DNA of 64,000 nt from Psococerastis gibbosa (lineage: Eukaryota > Arthropoda > Insecta > Psocodea > Psocidae), in assembly GCA_963971405.1 (NCBI GenBank), contig OZ020487.1, forward strand, positions 43,249,039-43,313,038, given 5' to 3'. A program made the translations under genes and the position numbers. This document shows, one piece after another, positions 33,586 through 44,701 of this stretch. Numbering within the stretch: position 1 is the first letter of the stretch; every line of letters starts with the position of its first letter. The notes below the pieces were generated by a model. The model made no database searches. It had not been told where the DNA came from and worked only from the letters and a program-made list of their open reading frames with translations.

Positions 33586-33752
33586 CAAGGACGGATAGAG
33601 GGGGTAGGGGGGGGGGGGTAGCTGCCCCCCAAAATTTGGTAAATCTATTGTAAATTAATTTATTACGCTCTAATTTAACCGATCCTACATATGTTTTTCC
33701 TATTTTGACCCACAACTACCCCCCCCCCCCCAATGGGCTGGATCCGTCCCTG
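33586..33752. mobile_element. hAT-type MITE with perfect 8-bp target duplication
   Basis: Flanked by GTACGTAC on both sides (33578-33585 and 33753-33760). Ends CAAGGACGGAT and GGATCCGTCCCTG are inverted. Just inside are a G tract (33602-33621 region) and a C tract (33718-33732) that can pair. Confidence 0.88.
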
Positions 33753-34823
33753 GTACGTACTGTACTTTGTTGTGTTGTTTATAAATTATAATATGGTGGT
33801 TTGCTTCAGTAGTCTAGCATAACTTCTGGTGTTGGTTTGTTTATTTGAATAATTTTTTTGAATTTTTGCTAGTTGATGACTTGAGTTATAGTCTTGACTT
33901 GTAAATTGTAGTGTCTGTAGAACCTTCTATACCTTTTTAACCCACATGACCGTACCTACTGTAGAAGCTACTAAATTAGGCCGAAGAGGAGCCCTGAAAA
34001 TTTTTGAGTTGATGTTCCTTCTTTAGCGCTATTACCACTGCTTTTAGACTCCCCCCCCCCCCCTAGCGCATGTTAGTTCTTATTGTACTGTATATAGGTC
34101 CTGGCAAAGTCAGTGGAAACAATTGTAAAGAGACTTGGTAACTCGTAGTAGTCATAATCGGGCATATTTCGGACGCGGTATAGGGCTCGCTACTTCTACA
34201 TGTGTCCAACAGATACTATTAACAAACTTTTTGGAGGCCCCCGCATCCCCGTAGTCGTGAGAAGGTGAAAATGATGAAGACCAGGGAACGGGATGTCTGA
34301 AGAGAAGTGGCCAAAGCGTTCTCCCTGCTGTAGAGCTGAAGAAGAAGATACAAGACCGAGATGACTGTCTTCGAGCAGGCCAATGGCGCCAAGCAAGGGC
34401 TGTAGATCCAGAAGCAGTAGAAGACCAAAGTCCCATTTTTACCCCCTTGGCTTCCCCACCCATTCAAAAATACTGAAACGAGAAGGTTGTCGATTACAAA
34501 TTAAACTCTTACTTTCCTTCTAAACTGGCTCTCCTTTTTTACGAGAATATTCCCCGGCTAATGTCACTTTCGTTGAAGACCGACACCTTCTCCGACGTCT
34601 TTTAGACCATTGATTAATCACACCCATTTTTTCAAACCCAAGCTTGCATCGTAATGCCTGACTGCGCCTATTTGTTAGCAGGTACCTGCATTCCTTATCG
34701 GAATGACTGCCGTGCTCTGGTGCCGGTTCACTTTATAAATACAGATGTTTTGGCCGGCGTTTTTATTTAATTTAATTTATTTTTTCACCATCACAGCCCT
34801 CTGCTTATACTTCGTGAGTCTTA

Positions 34824-35262
34824 GGCGCTTATTCCACCAACGTCAATAGTGATAGTAAATGTAGTATTGACGGAAATTTGGATTTTGCTCTATGCCATAG
34901 TTGAAATTGATCAATGATCATAGAGTAAAATCACGCGTTAGTGACGCGTTGCAAACAATAACAAACTAAAATGGCGTCATGGGATATGTTAAGTACAAAC
35001 ATTTTATATTTTATTGTTTATAAAACATCTCTTACTTTTATTAGGTTTTATTAAAAATAATAAGTGTACGAAGAAAACAAATACAAACGAAATTTCAAAA
35101 AACAAATGCAAACAAATTTCAAAAATTTGGCGCATACGTGTCATTAGAGGAAAAGTGATCAATAGTTGAAAAAACCTGTGGAATTGCGTGTATCAATGAA
35201 AAATTCAAATTTTCGTCAATACTACATTTACTATCACTATTCTCGTTGGTGGAATAAGCGCC
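34824..35262. mobile_element. Modular MITE, long copy (439 bp)
   Basis: TTA on both sides; ends GGCGCTTATTCCACCAACG and complement. Arm AGTGATAGTAAATGTAGTAT is mirrored near 35218-35238. The interior shares GATCATAGAGTAAAATCAC and GGCGTCATGGGATATG with the inner elements at 11.6, 17.4 and 18.8 kb. Non-coding. Confidence 0.82.
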
Positions 35263-35709
35263 TTAGGGACTCTCCACTTCCACTCTAGCGCTTGCCGTTG
35301 TCGCTGGTGGGAGCTGGATCTTTTTTTTTTTTTCTTTTTAATTCAAAGATTATAATAAAAGGATCAGCTATTTGGGATTTGTAGTTATATTTTTTCCTCC
35401 CTTCCTCCCCTAAGGCAAGCTGTTCCATCCTTTCCGGTCTAAGGTTGTTGCTACTTGCTGCTGGGACGCCCTGAGGTCCTCCGGTACTTTCCCTCGATCG
35501 TCAGCTTAGGTCGTCCACTACGTCTCCTAAACTCGACTTACTCCTCCTAAACTCGACTTACTCCTCCCCAATGAGTTCAACTGGTATTTCTGTAATATTT
35601 TCCACATAAACTTTGTAATACTTCGTCATAGTAGAAAGAGATCCAATCCAGTCCAGTTCCACCAATATAAATATATGTCGAACCTTTGCTTTTACATTTA
35701 TTCAGTATT

Positions 35710-35790
35710 GTTTGTATGTCTGTAGCCTGACGATGGTCTAGCACGCTAGTACCGAAACCGGTCGCTGACTGATATATGTTTTTAGTAATA
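35710..35790 (+). ncRNA. Hammerhead-ribozyme-like core, copy 2 (best)
   Basis: CTGACGA (35727-35733), then GGTCTAGC and GCTAGTACC, which pair as a stem II, then CGAAACCGGT (35753-35762). Hammerhead consensus is CUGAnGA - stem II - GAAA. The downstream TTTTTAGTAATA is shared with copy 1 (inverted, 11.3 kb). Such motifs are known from Penelope-like elements and retrozymes; activity is not shown. Confidence 0.35.
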
Positions 35791-36509
35791 ATACATGACA
35801 GCGTTATTTGGTTTATTTTATTTTTAACTAGTTCATCTGTATGCCACAGTATGGTTAGCCTGTGCGCATTACATACACCCTCATTTGGGAGGGGGGGGGG
35901 GAGATTTGTATTATTTTTATTTTTATTCGGCTGTACTCCAGCACAAAAAGGTAACCATTTAACATTATATTCTCACTGTATGTAAAATTGATATTGAAAA
36001 AACGCAATACATTTATTTATTGTTTTGTTAACCCCGTTAATATACAATATTTTTTTTAAACCCCTGTTGTTATACTATGTATAAATTGGGATGTTGTGCG
36101 AAATCAATCGTCAATGAATTTTTAGACCTTGTTGGTTTGAAGCTATTAAAATTGTTCATTATTTTTTTCATTAGACAAAGACATGTTATTCATTGAGGTC
36201 AAGACCTCAAACGGCATTAACTTAGATTGTTCTATCAAAATCTCGTACAAGTTCCTTTTTAATATAGTGGCTGCATACAGTCGGGTCTGTAGTCTGTTTG
36301 GTTACGCTGCGCTTTTTATGGATCCTATTAAAGAAGCTATGTTAATGGGGTTGCCTACGTGGACAAACCTGCCTTTTTAGAGCCTGCGGCCAATCTGCAG
36401 GTATGCTGTTTATGTGAGAATTATCGCAACTGCTTTTTTATGACTCGCGTTGTGACGAATTCTGTCTGACCCTGATATCAGCTCAGGACGTGTGGAGTAG
36501 TGGCACTGA

Positions 36510-36630
36510 CTCTAGCTTTCACCTAGGTTGTCCCACACTTGCTACATTTTTTGGGCTATAGCCCATACTTCGGAGGGCCTGTAAAGCAGGTGGTTCCCGG
36601 CCTTCCAAGTTGAGTGGAAGAGGGGGCCTT
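36510..36630 (+). mobile_element. Diverged SINE family A fragment
   Basis: TCCCACACTTGCTACATTTT, CATACTTCGGAGGGCCTGTA, AAGCAGGTGGTTCCCGGCC and TTCCAAGTTGAGTGG correspond to the body of 47441-47648. It is cut short shortly before the TA-flanked MITE at 36666. Confidence 0.65.
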
Positions 36631-36665
36631 GGCAAACTATATGGGTTGTCCGAGTGTCCTTTATA

Positions 36666-36917
36666 TGAGTTGCCTATTAGCAAAAGCAATCCTGTCCACC
36701 CAGGTCGATTTTTCAGAAACTGCAAAAAACTGCTGTGCCGCAACGCCATGAGGTATAACATTACAGTTTTTGAAGCTAATTTTATAAGTATTAGAATTGC
36801 TTTTGCGTCTCAATATCTGATTCATCGGATAGAGTATTGAAAAATAAAAAAAAAATGGTGCGAATATCTCAAAACTGAAAAAAATTGAGAGGATTGCTTT
36901 TGCTAATAGGCAACTCA
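36666..36917. mobile_element. Tc1/mariner-like MITE (TA target), 252 bp
   Basis: TGAGTTGCCTATTAGCAAAA at the left and its exact reverse complement at the right (about 27 bp inverted ends, through GCAATCC), with TA on both sides. No transposase frame. Confidence 0.75.
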
Positions 36918-37893
36918 TATTGTGATTCAAGAATCAAGTTTCTCCAGACAGCTGACTCTAGTACGTTCTTTGGCCTGTGCCGACGAACTAATAATACCGA
37001 AGAAATTAGAAATATTGCTGACACACTTTGCTTAGTGTTGTTTCTCTTTATGACTTACATTGCAGGTTCCTGCGCCTAAGATATGAATGTTTACCGCTGT
37101 ATTGGTGCAATAAGAGTGTAAATCAGCAGTCAGCAGCTGAGAACCTAGAGGTCGTCCAACTACGAAACAGCAATGAATGAGTAGTAGGGAATAGTTGAAC
37201 TTTCATGTATTGCTAATGTGAAGCTGGAAGCAAGGAGGGGGGGTTCAAACACCCCCCCCCCCCCGAAATGAAATGGCTTGATACTAGATAGAATCGGACT
37301 TTGAGAGGAAAAATAAAAACCACTATGTAATATCCAATGAAATTTCTGGAACCTCCCCTGAAAAAAAATCCTGACTACCATGTTCCCCAAGTGGTTCAAA
37401 ATCCACTATAATCAGGAGGTCCACCCTGTCAGTCAACTCCCCTTCTCCCCGAGGTGAAGGAGTTTGCCCTTAGGATGTATCAAGTCAGTAAACAGACTCA
37501 TTCCCCTACCAGGCTGACAGGGTTGCTTAAAGCTGGTAGAGTAGCCCTTCGGGGCTAAAGCTCGCCTAATATAAAGCTGTTTTTCATTTCATTTTTCATT
37601 TTATTTCATTCATAAAGCAGAAATGCTGAAAGGGGGTATAAAAAAACTTGAAATCTGATGGTATAAAATAATAGATTTTTTCTTTCATTCTTTCTTTTCC
37701 TTGCCCAGTATTCCCTGGACAAGGAGCATATATTACAAAAGTACAATACATAATAATACCATCCCGCATCCCCAAGCTAGCGCTTATTTGGGACAAAAGA
37801 CTCATACTGTGCTGCTAAACAAGGCTTAATCATTTATTTTTGTTATTTAATAATAATGTTTATTTTATTTTTATTTTGTTTTTACTTGTTTTT

Positions 37894-37895
<2 letters not shown>

Positions 37896-37931
<36 letters not shown>
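37896..37931 (+). repeat. (TAA)n microsatellite
   Basis: About twelve uninterrupted TAA/AAT units. Confidence 0.9.
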
Positions 37932-37933
<2 letters not shown>

Positions 37934-38919
37934 CTTTTGATACCCTTTCCTGTTGTCTCCTAAGATTGTTGTAGAGTATTAAATCTATGGGACAAATACG
38001 TAATTTTCTTCTCTCATAGCTTATAAAGTATGATTCCTGATAAGCTATCAAGTTTTCCTTGTTTCACGGCTCTACTTTGAAAGCTAATATAATTGAAATT
38101 AGAGACTCACCCACAGCTCGAGCTGCCCCCATGGAATATTTCATTATTTGCTGTATTAAAACCGTAAGCTGGGTGGGGTCTCCTGTCTGTCACAGACTCT
38201 CTATCTGTCTTTCTCCCTGTAGAGAAGGGACGCGGATTCTCCCCCTGTTTCCGTTATTTATTAAATCCTCCATTCTCTACCTTTTTACCTTAGGTTTCTC
38301 TTTCCCCAGCTGTAAGCTGGCTATATCGCTGATTTTATTGTATTCCCTGCTGCTGGGGTGAGCGGCAAAGTTGCTGAATTTCATTAGCGTATTGGATTTC
38401 TTCTATTGGCAATTGTCGGGATTATAGCATATTATAAGTTGACCCTTCCCTCTCTCCACCTGTACCGTCGTCCCAGTTTATTTTAGAAAATAGGTATGGG
38501 CTTGGGCCCTTTGCAGTCAAGGTGGATATTCTTTTAATATTTCATCAAGTATGGTAAAATAGCTTTTCACTTTGTTCACCATGTGCATGCAACACGGGCA
38601 TTTCTACAGAATGACAATAGTTAAGTTGGTTTATTGGTTTTTGCGCGTATTAAAGAACTGGTCCGAGTTTACTCGCTTTCCGATTTATGAATTAGTAGAT
38701 AGAGAAAATGAGTTATTAGATGGTAAATAATTTTACTATTGTTAAATTTCGGACATCTGGGGGGGGGGGGGTTAAAACATGCCTGAAGGTAGAAATCATC
38801 GATAGAAAGGTTTCACAGAAAAATGTTTTTTTTAGTCATTTTTCATTATGTTCATTTTCATTCAATCATTCATCAAGTTCATTTAGTTATTTTATTTTTT
38901 TTACCCCCAGAAGCAAACT

Positions 38920-39240
38920 ATGAAGGGGCAAGCGACCCCCCGCATTTTGTCAATATTAATAATGACTACAATAAATGTGAATTTAAAAGAAATTGTTTGA
39001 GCTATTTTTTTGAGAATAAACCCCCCCCCCCCCCCCACCAAATTGAGTTAGCCAAAAATAAAAATAAAATTGTCCCGAGGCATGATTTTTTTGAACTTAC
39101 AAGCCAAATTTCATCAAAATCGACCGAGTAGTTAGCCCGGAAGTTGATGAACAGACAGACAGACAGACATTTCGTAAAAACCACCTTTTTGGGTTCCTGG
39201 GACCTCAAAACGTGGAAGTCCGTTGAAAATGCAAAAAATT
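38920..39240 (-). repeat. GTGACGGTCGAAATTTTCGATT-family repeat, minus-strand copy
   Basis: Reverse complement of 40730-41050: GGGGCAAGCGACCCCCCGCA, a C tract, AAATTGAGTTAGCCAAAAAT, ATCAAAATCGACCGAGTAGT, then (ACAG)n and CATTTCGTAAAAACCACC. Confidence 0.75.
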
Positions 39241-39834
39241 AACTACGTTTTATATCTTCATTGTTCTAATTCTGCCAGTTGTTAATGAGTGTATTAGATA
39301 GAAACCAATTATTATGAAGTCAACTACTCTGGCTTGCTAAAATGGGTAAACTTGTTGGTCCCATAATTTTTATGGCTTTCTTAATGACAAAGGGACAAAG
39401 ATGGCCTCAAACATTCCGAATACCGATCCGTATAGATCCCAATATGAGAAATGCGGCCCCTAATTATCTCTCGAGATGCCTACCTTGTCCTTGTGGTTTT
39501 TTTTTCGGTTGAAGTGTTTTGTTGAACATACTTTGCACCAGGGTTATACATCTTTGGCCTGTCCATACCTACAGGTATCGAAGGCTAACGTGGAGCCATA
39601 ACTCTTTTTTTCAGGGAATTTTTGGTATCACAAATGCCTGAAAAGATTGATTTTGTTCGGTGGTTTTGTCGAATATTTGCCCTTATTCTCTGAAATTTGG
39701 TGATATCGCTTTGTGGCCCTGCTGAGTGACTCTTAATTGAATGTAAATGAGATCGTTAAAAAAGCGGTTTCAATATATTAGCAATGGTAAACTGTTTTAG
39801 ACGGTCCTTGGGTAACCTCGTTATGTGCACCCAA

Positions 39835-40100
39835 TAGCAGTTAGCTGTACCATAGGCCATACCATGTTGAATCCGCCAGAACAGTCTGTTCTAAACTGCT
39901 GCAAACTTGGTAGTGTGCACAGCGTTGGCAGGGGACATGGTAGGACATGATAACGTGCTGAGACTATACCAGTCAGTCTGAGTCCCCTCCGAATTAATCG
40001 TGTGACTTTACTATGTTCACCAAGTGATTCGAAATCCACTATAATCAGGAGGTCCACTCTGTCCGTCAAATCCCCTTCTCCCTGAGGTGGAGGAGTGCCT
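39835..40100 (+). repeat. GTGTGCACAGTGCCG repeat, diverged copy
   Basis: CATACCATGTTGAATCCGCC, GTGTGCACAGCGTTGGCAGG, TCCGAATTAATCGTGTGACT, AAATCCACTATAATCAGGAG. Small fragments of the same family occur at 37381-37440 and, inverted, 59440-59530. Confidence 0.6.
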
Positions 40101-40199
40101 AGAGTAATAAAGTGACAGCTGACTTTATAATCTACAAGAAATTTTTTGATTTAAATTATGAAATAATTTGTTTGTTCTCAAGAAATTAATACAATTATT

Positions 40200-40372
40200 T
40201 ATCATATCCAGACGACGCCATTGTTTAATTTTAGTTTGTTATTGTTAGCAAAGCGTGATTTTACTCTATGATTATTGACCAATTTTAACATGCGGAAGTT
40301 AAAATGAACAATGACATAGAATAAAGAAAAAATTATTGAATAAAAATTGACAAGTGGAATAGCCGGCTAAGG
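40200..40372. mobile_element. One-sided remnant of the modular MITE family
   Basis: CGACGCCATTGTTTAATTTT, GTGATTTTACTCTATGATTA and AAGTGGAATAGCCGGCTAAG match the interior and right end of the long copy type; the left end is gone. Confidence 0.5.
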
Positions 40373-40677
40373 TAAATTGATGTCGCCAATAAAATTTCAC
40401 TTTCATATTAGTTTGAAAAGTAGGACAATAATTTGCGTTTCAGCTATAGATAGAGCTTATTTATGTCCATGTAATTAAGCGCATTGTATAATTTGCAATA
40501 GGTTGTTGAATATTTTCGCGTGTCGACGACCCTTTGCATGTGTTTTTGCATATATTTTTTTCCTCCTGAAATAGGAAATCCTTGCACTATTTTCTTATGG
40601 AGATCACCAAATTTGAGATGGTAATGAATCACAGGCCATAGACCCCTTGGATTTTTGCTTTCCAATTTATACGTAGT

Positions 40678-41060
40678 ATAAGGAAAGCTTTGTGACGGTC
40701 GAAATTTTCGATTCCGAGATTTCAACGGATTTACGCGTTATAAGGTCCCAGGAACCCAAAAAAGTGGTTTTTACGAAATGTCTGTCTGTCGATTTCTGGA
40801 CAAACTACTCGGTCGATTTTGATGAAATTCGGCATGTAGGTTCACAAAAATCATACCTCGGGACTATTTTTATTTTATTTTGGGCTAACTCAATTTGGGG
40901 GGGGGGGGGTTATTCTCAAAAAACTAAAAAAAAAAAGTCTAAAAAAATTATTTCCCAAAACCGGCTCCAACGATTTCTTTTAAATTCACATATATTGTAA
41001 TTGTTGTTAATGTTGATAAAATGTGGGGGGGTCGCTTGCCCCTTGATTTATATGGCAGTT
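40678..41060 (+). repeat. GTGACGGTCGAAATTTTCGATT-family repeat, plus-strand copy
   Basis: AAGGAAAGCTTTGTGACGG, AATTTTCGATTCCGAGATTT, GTTTTTACGAAATGTCTGTC, CGGTCGATTTTGATGAAATT, a G tract at 40897-40908, GGGGGGTCGCTTGCCCC. Complements 38920-39240, about 1.4 kb away. Confidence 0.75.
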
Positions 41061-41284
41061 TTATTTGCTAATAGTTTGCCGATTTGGTTAACTTACTGCT
41101 GCTGATGTATTTTTTTTTGTTTTTAAGGATGAAAATTAGTCGCATACAAACAATTTAATGATGTTAGAAATCAACGATAAAATGGTTCCTCCGGAAAATT
41201 GTGTTTAAAAAAGAAAAGTTTGTTTAGTTATTTAATTTTTTTAATGCGAAAGAGGTCCAATTGTATTGTATAAAGGTATCTTCA

Positions 41285-41540
41285 GTATTATTGATCTTGT
41301 ACATGGCGCTGAGGGGCAAATGGATGGGGCATATTCTGAGACATGATGGAGTCCTCAAAAACATCATTGAAATCATGGTCGAAGGCACCAATTGAAGAGG
41401 ACGACGGAGGAAGAAGTACCTAGATGATGTCATGAAGGACCTAGGAAGCGACACCTACCTTGTAATAAAAAGGACCTCTAGATAGAGTGGAGAAGGAGAT
41501 TGAAACATTCGCTGCAAACCAATCGATAGATTGAAACACC
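41285..41540 (+). pseudogene. 3' end of the RTE-like LINE seen at 8.5 kb
   Basis: Reads RGKWMGHILRHDGVLKNII, then (after a stop) RGRRRKKYLDDVMKDLGSDT, collinear with 8765-8560 on the other strand. At least two in-frame stops. The 3' end GCAAACCAATCGATAGATTG matches the 3' end at 8535. Confidence 0.8.
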
Positions 41541-41917
41541 AGAAGAAGACATGGCGCTTTAGAAGCCAGTGAGCGGAAAAGCAGTATACCTGAGCATGTA
41601 CTGTAATTACAGGCTTGCTCTGGTAGATGGCGTAGGTGCAGTCATTGTTTTGAACGCCTGGCTTTCTTATTCGGTCCTGGTACGTACCTAGATTGGTTGT
41701 GAGACGTATACAGTCTCGACCTTCACCGTTCTGTAATAGCTTCCCACGTCCCATGCTCTTCCAGCATCATCTGATGGAATCATTGCATCATCTGGCTCAT
41801 TAACCTGCGTTCCGGCTCCCTCATTGAGTGCTGGCTTACGTTGATTTGTCGCCATATCGGCTTCGGATCCGTTACATCTGATAGTGTTGATCTTAAGAGC
41901 AAATTGGGTACCCCCTG

Positions 41918-42135
41918 GGCGAAGGCCGGCAGCCATACCAAGTTGAATCCAGCGGACCAGAGCAGGTTTAAAGCTGCAGATAACTTGGTCGTGTGCACAG
42001 TGCCGTTAGGGAAACCTGGTAGGACTTGTCCTGGTCACCTCCGAACTAATCGTGTGACTTCACTGTTTCCCAAGTGGTTCGGAATCCACTAGAATCAGGA
42101 GGTCCACTGTCCTATGGGCCCACACCGTGGCCTGG
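41918..42135 (+). repeat. GTGTGCACAGTGCCG repeat copy
   Basis: CGGCAGCCATACCAAGTTGA, AGCAGGTTTAAAGCTGCAGA, GTGTGCACAGTGCCGTTAGG, GGTTCGGAATCCACTAGAAT, CCTATGGGCCCACACCGTGG; the last words match 63299 onward. Confidence 0.7.
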
Positions 42136-42774
42136 GAATGGGTGTTTTTTTTTGCTGTACGAAATCGAATATCCATTGTAGCCCGTAGAGCTATCAAAAA
42201 TATGAAATATGTTTTGATGATGGGCCACAGTTTTCGAACTTCTTCTGATGCTTCCACCTTCTTAGTACCACCCACAGGGTGTCAAGTGACTCTCAATGCA
42301 TACATAACGCAACCGCCTAAGGGGGCGAGAATCATTACTAACTGCAGCAGAAAGTTATGTATGTATACTTCTCAGGTATCCCCGGCTACCTGTTGGGTAC
42401 GTCTAAGTTAACACTATTTGACGTATCCCTCTTAGGTTACCATGAAACATGCGAAAACATGACTTGACCAAGTACACTACACTATACGAGTCTACTGAAA
42501 CTCTTAACTTTGTAGAAAATTCTGATTTCCCTTAGGTAAATTACTTATTCATGCAATGCTGCTACCCCCTGTCCTCTCCACTTAACTTCAGAATAGGGGG
42601 TGGTTTTCCGTAATCCCAACAATTTCCTTTGTCCTTCTGTTGCCGCGTTGCTTACTATTTTTGACTTCTATTTATTATTCAGTGTATTTCCTTCTTTCAA
42701 AATTTGAATTGACCTTCTTTGGAAAGGTGGTCTGCATCGTTCACTATTTATAATAAAGAGTTCACTTGATGAAA

Positions 42775-42885
42775 GTATTATTACATAAAAACATAAAAAT
42801 AATGTCACGACCGGTTTGGACAGATTGTCATTCTCAAGTGATTATTATAATGTTTTTATGTAATATTTTTATCATGTCAACTCTT
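42775..42885 (-). ncRNA. GAAACCGGT-type motif in a palindrome, weak hammerhead-like copy 3
   Basis: The minus strand reads CTTGAGAATGACAATCTGTC then CAAACCGGTCGTGACATT. Long inverted words ATTACATAAAAACAT / ATGTTTTTATGTAAT flank it. The core departs from consensus (CTTGAGAA), so only the family resemblance is claimed. Confidence 0.2.
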
Positions 42886-43324
42886 ATTATGTGTTCGAAA
42901 TATTACAAAGTTACAAAGGAGACTCTTTTATATAATGGTTTACTCTACTTCGCAATTTTAAATATTGGCGCCAAACTCACAATTCGATGGCGACTCGTGC
43001 GCCACCTCTATGTTTGAAACCTTCAAAAAACCAAACTGTCAATAGTCTGAGTAGTATTAATTTTCTAAGTATTTCTGTCCTTATTATACTAACAATTCAA
43101 CTGCTACTATACTGCCCCTGCTGTCCCCCAGCATAATTATCTTACTGTTGAAAAAAAAATGCCTGGATCTCGGGGAAATCTGCAGTCAATAGTTAGATAA
43201 ACGCAATATCACGTCAATTAATTTTATTAATGCATATTTATAGTAAAAAATAACTCATGTAGCTTTACTTACCTGAGAAGAATTATATACGATATATGCT
43301 CTATATATATTATAATAACGTCTT

Positions 43325-43490
43325 AATAGAAAAAATAATAATAATGTAGATACAGCGAGATTAGGGCCTTTGGTTTAAACTAACTGTGTATATATCAATG
43401 ATAGTTTAATTGAAATATAATTATGTAAACTACATTCACACCGAATATCAGTCATGCCTTCATTTCAAGATAGCAGTCACACTAATTCAC
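43325..43490. repeat. Second copy of the 30953-31130 repeat
   Basis: AATAATAATGTAGATACAGCG, TATATCAATGATAGTTTAAT, ATTGAAATATAAT and CCGAATATCAG follow the order of 30960-31060. Confidence 0.4.
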
Positions 43491-44187
43491 ATTCGCTACC
43501 ATCTAGGATTAGATTGAGGGGCCTATCACGGGAATGCCCAAAGGTGCCCCTCTGAACAACAAACCTTAACAAATTGTACAAGAAAAAGAGTAGATAAATA
43601 TTTGATTTGATCTACGTTCACACACATATTTTCTCACACATTCACACGCAGCCTAGTATTGATCAATATGTATATAATTGTATACTGTAATATTGGGATT
43701 ATTCAGTGTGCAAATGAAACTTGAAAGCAGTTAGCCGGCAGGGGAAACGCGACTGCCGGGAATAGAGGCAGTGGTCAAGAAATTGGAATCTTTAACGGGT
43801 TGTAGGTTGTCCACAAGCATTTTTTTTTAAATTTCTATATTTTTTTTAACGAGCGTTTTCCTTGTTGGTTTCCTTTGGCTGCAGAGCGACACATTGTGTG
43901 CTGCCGGCAGGTGTTGATAGCGTTATCAATGGTAACTGAATGAAAGTCTTGTCTATAGGCTATCCACCCTACAGCTCCAATGACTTGGCGCACAGTCGGT
44001 AGGCCTTTCGTGTGCGACCAGCCAGGGCCGTAGCAAGCCATTGGGACATTAGTAGAAACAATTGTACCTCTACATTTTGTTATGTTTTTTATTTTATTTT
44101 TTTTAAATTGTTAATCGTATACAAACAATTTAATGAATGTCCCTGAACTCATCAGTCCACTCAACTTACTCCTTACATACATACATA

Positions 44188-44384
44188 ATGACTTTGTTTT
44201 ATTACTAAGCCAACCTAGCGGAGTTGGGGCTATAAAGCCCTCTCTTACACTCAACTAGGAAGGCCCGGGAACGCCTGATTTACATGCCCTCCGAAGCATG
44301 GCTAGAAAATTTAGAATGTGTGGGACTCGAACCAGCAACCTTGCTGTTAAAGTCAGAGTCCTTACCACTAATCTACATGTCCCG
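44188..44384 (-). mobile_element. SINE family A copy
   Basis: ATTACTAAGCCAACCTAGCG, GGGCTATAAAGCCCTCTCTT, GGAAGGCCCGGGAACGCCTG, GGACTCGAACCAGCAACC, head complement ending CTACATGTCCC. Confidence 0.8.
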
Positions 44385-44538
44385 ACTCATTGGTGTATGC
44401 TAAATGTAATACCTGCACATCACTATTACCTAATGGGTTCAACATGACCTACGTAACTTATTTTGCAACATAATTATTTAATTTATTAATAATAGTATTC
44501 TCCGAAGTGACTATGCAGTTGGTGGGGTGGAAATGACC

Positions 44539-44701
44539 CATGGACGAATACGGGGGGGGGGGGGTAAGTGCCCCCTCCCCAAAAAAATTGTTTTTCGTTA
44601 AATCTTTTGAAATTAATTTATTACGCTTGGATTTAATCGATACTACCCATAACTACCTCCCCCCGAGTCCCCCCTCCCCAAATGGGCTGGATCCGTCCCT
44701 G
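44539..44701. mobile_element. hAT-type MITE, older copy
   Basis: Right end GGGCTGGATCCGTCCCTG; left end CATGGACGAATAC is degraded. Flanks AAATGACC and GCATGACC agree at 6 of 8 positions. Contains G and C tracts. Confidence 0.6.

Noticed and set aside
34152..34467. Three overlapping minus-strand ORFs
   Set aside because: All three phases are open, a sign of composition bias, and no motif is visible.
37896..37931. CRISPR-like or regulatory array
   Set aside because: It is a plain TAA microsatellite; no direct repeat-spacer structure exists anywhere in the window.
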